Assembly: GCF_030269515.1 (NCBI RefSeq)
Contig: NZ_BSTM01000009.1
Span: forward strand, 1-64,000
Direction: 5' to 3'
DNA: 64,000 nucleotides
Source of the DNA: Actinomadura sp. NBRC 104412
GTDB lineage: Bacteria; Actinomycetota; Actinomycetes; Streptosporangiales; Streptosporangiaceae
Shown here: piece by piece, positions 63,532 to 64,000 of the stretch
Numbering within the stretch: position 1 is the first letter of the stretch
Layout: each line of letters opens with the position of its first letter
Position numbers and translations under genes: made by a program
Notes under the pieces: model-generated
Told to the model about the DNA's origin: nothing
Seen by the model: only the letters and a program-made list of their open reading frames with translations
Databases searched by the model: none

Positions 63532-64000
63532 TCATCCCACCGGGTGGGACAGCGGCGGCTCGTCGTCCAGCGGCAGCGGTATTTCGCCTGGTAGGGCCTG
63601 CGCCTCCAGGTTCGTGCGGACCAGCGACTCCACCCTGCGCGCCGCCATCGGCCTCGCCACCAGGAACCCCTGACCGGCCGGGCACCGCATCGCCCGCAGC
63701 AGCTCCAGCTGCTCGGGACGCTCGATGCCCTCGGCCACCACCGTCAGCCCCAGCTCGGCGCCCAGCCCGACGATCGCGCGGGTCAGCAGTGTGCCGGTCT
63801 CGTCCGTGCCCAGCGCCGCCACGAACGACGGGTCGATCTTCAGCACGTCCACCGGGAGCTGCCCCAGGTAGGCCAGCGACGCGTACCCGGTGCCGAAGTC
63901 GTCGATCGCCAGCCGCACCCCGAGCCGGCGCAGCTCCGACAGCCGCGCCACGCTCTGCCCCGCGTCCTCGACCAGCACCTCCTCGCGGACCTCCACGGTC
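63532..64000 (-). CDS. EAL-domain protein (c-di-GMP phosphodiesterase type), partial
   Basis: C-terminal 155 residues; the 5' part lies beyond the right edge. EAL-domain motifs: LAIDDFGTGYASLAYL with the two metal-binding Asp, LKIDPSFV, and VVAEGIERPEQLELL. The first EAL motif itself is outside. The end is Pro/Leu-rich. It would cleave cyclic di-GMP if the missing part is complete, often fused to GGDEF. It stops eight bases before the NdgR-type site of ilvB. Confidence 0.9.
   Translation of the reverse strand, partial: TVEVREEVLVEDAGQSVARLSELRRLGVRLAIDDFGTGYASLAYLGQLPVDVLKIDPSFVAALGTDETGTLLTRAIVGLGAELGLTVVAEGIERPEQLELLRAMRCPAGQGFLVARPMAARRVESLVRTNLEAQALPGEIPLPLDDEPPLSHPVG

Overview
The window is high-GC actinobacterial DNA. 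Gene content fits the order Streptosporangiales, probably an Actinomadura-like member of Thermomonosporaceae: hup-leuD-leuC-ndgR beside leuB-ilvE-cimA-serA-ilvC-ilvN-ilvB, leaderless starts, LAL-type LuxR regulators and an actinomycete integrative and conjugative element (AICE). This placement is inference from gene order and sequence style; no search was run.

Layout. 1-1300: the HU gene hup with its terminator and a field of hairpins and short GC-rich repeats. 1.4-12.2 kb: a phosphate-acquisition block with a secreted beta-propeller protein, two secreted PstS-like proteins, a sortase-fold membrane protein whose catalytic Cys is a Ser, and pstC-pstA-pstB-pstS; PHO-box-like triple 11-bp repeats precede two of its units. 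12.2-15.05 kb: leuDC and the divergent IclR regulator ndgR. 15.1-19.4 kb: a GH3 glycosidase, paired DUF202 membrane proteins, an S-adenosylmethionine hydrolase and a Nudix hydrolase. 19.45-19.8 kb: two identical tRNA-Glu(CTC) genes.

19.85-36.6 kb is a 16.7-kb AICE inserted at the 3' end of tRNA-Gln(CTG). It is bounded by 44-bp direct repeats and reads, mostly on the minus strand from right to left: a GntR-controlled promoter, small proteins, WhiB, an RRQRL zinc protein, Spd-like membrane proteins, a TraB/FtsK DNA translocase, a candidate clt repeat array, a zinc-ribbon protein, two DNA methyltransferases, primase-polymerase, a DUF3631 replication protein, a palindrome array, Xis and Int. The right end carries a TPR regulator and a phosphotransferase as likely cargo.

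36.8-45 kb: an FAH-family hydrolase, a CBM2-like membrane protein, small genes, then cimA, ilvE and leuB. 45-53 kb: twin convergent LAL regulators, a repeat array, a cobalamin riboswitch with cbtBA, and a FhuF-like protein. 53.5-64 kb: serA, a thymidylate-synthase-like protein, a DUF2079 membrane protein, a glycosyltransferase-tail-like protein, another repeat array, ilvC-ilvN-ilvB and the end of an EAL-domain gene.

How it works together: the branched-chain amino-acid genes seem to be controlled at two levels. A 16-bp palindrome TCTCA-N5-YGAGAC occurs before leuC/ndgR, cimA, leuB and ilvB and is the best candidate NdgR operator. cimA and ilvB also have Leu/Ile/Val-rich leader peptides followed by Rho-independent terminators, the layout of ribosome-mediated attenuation. 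Separately, a repeat family of about 200 bp with a covarying hairpin forms three arrays, two of them directly downstream of serA and ilvC.
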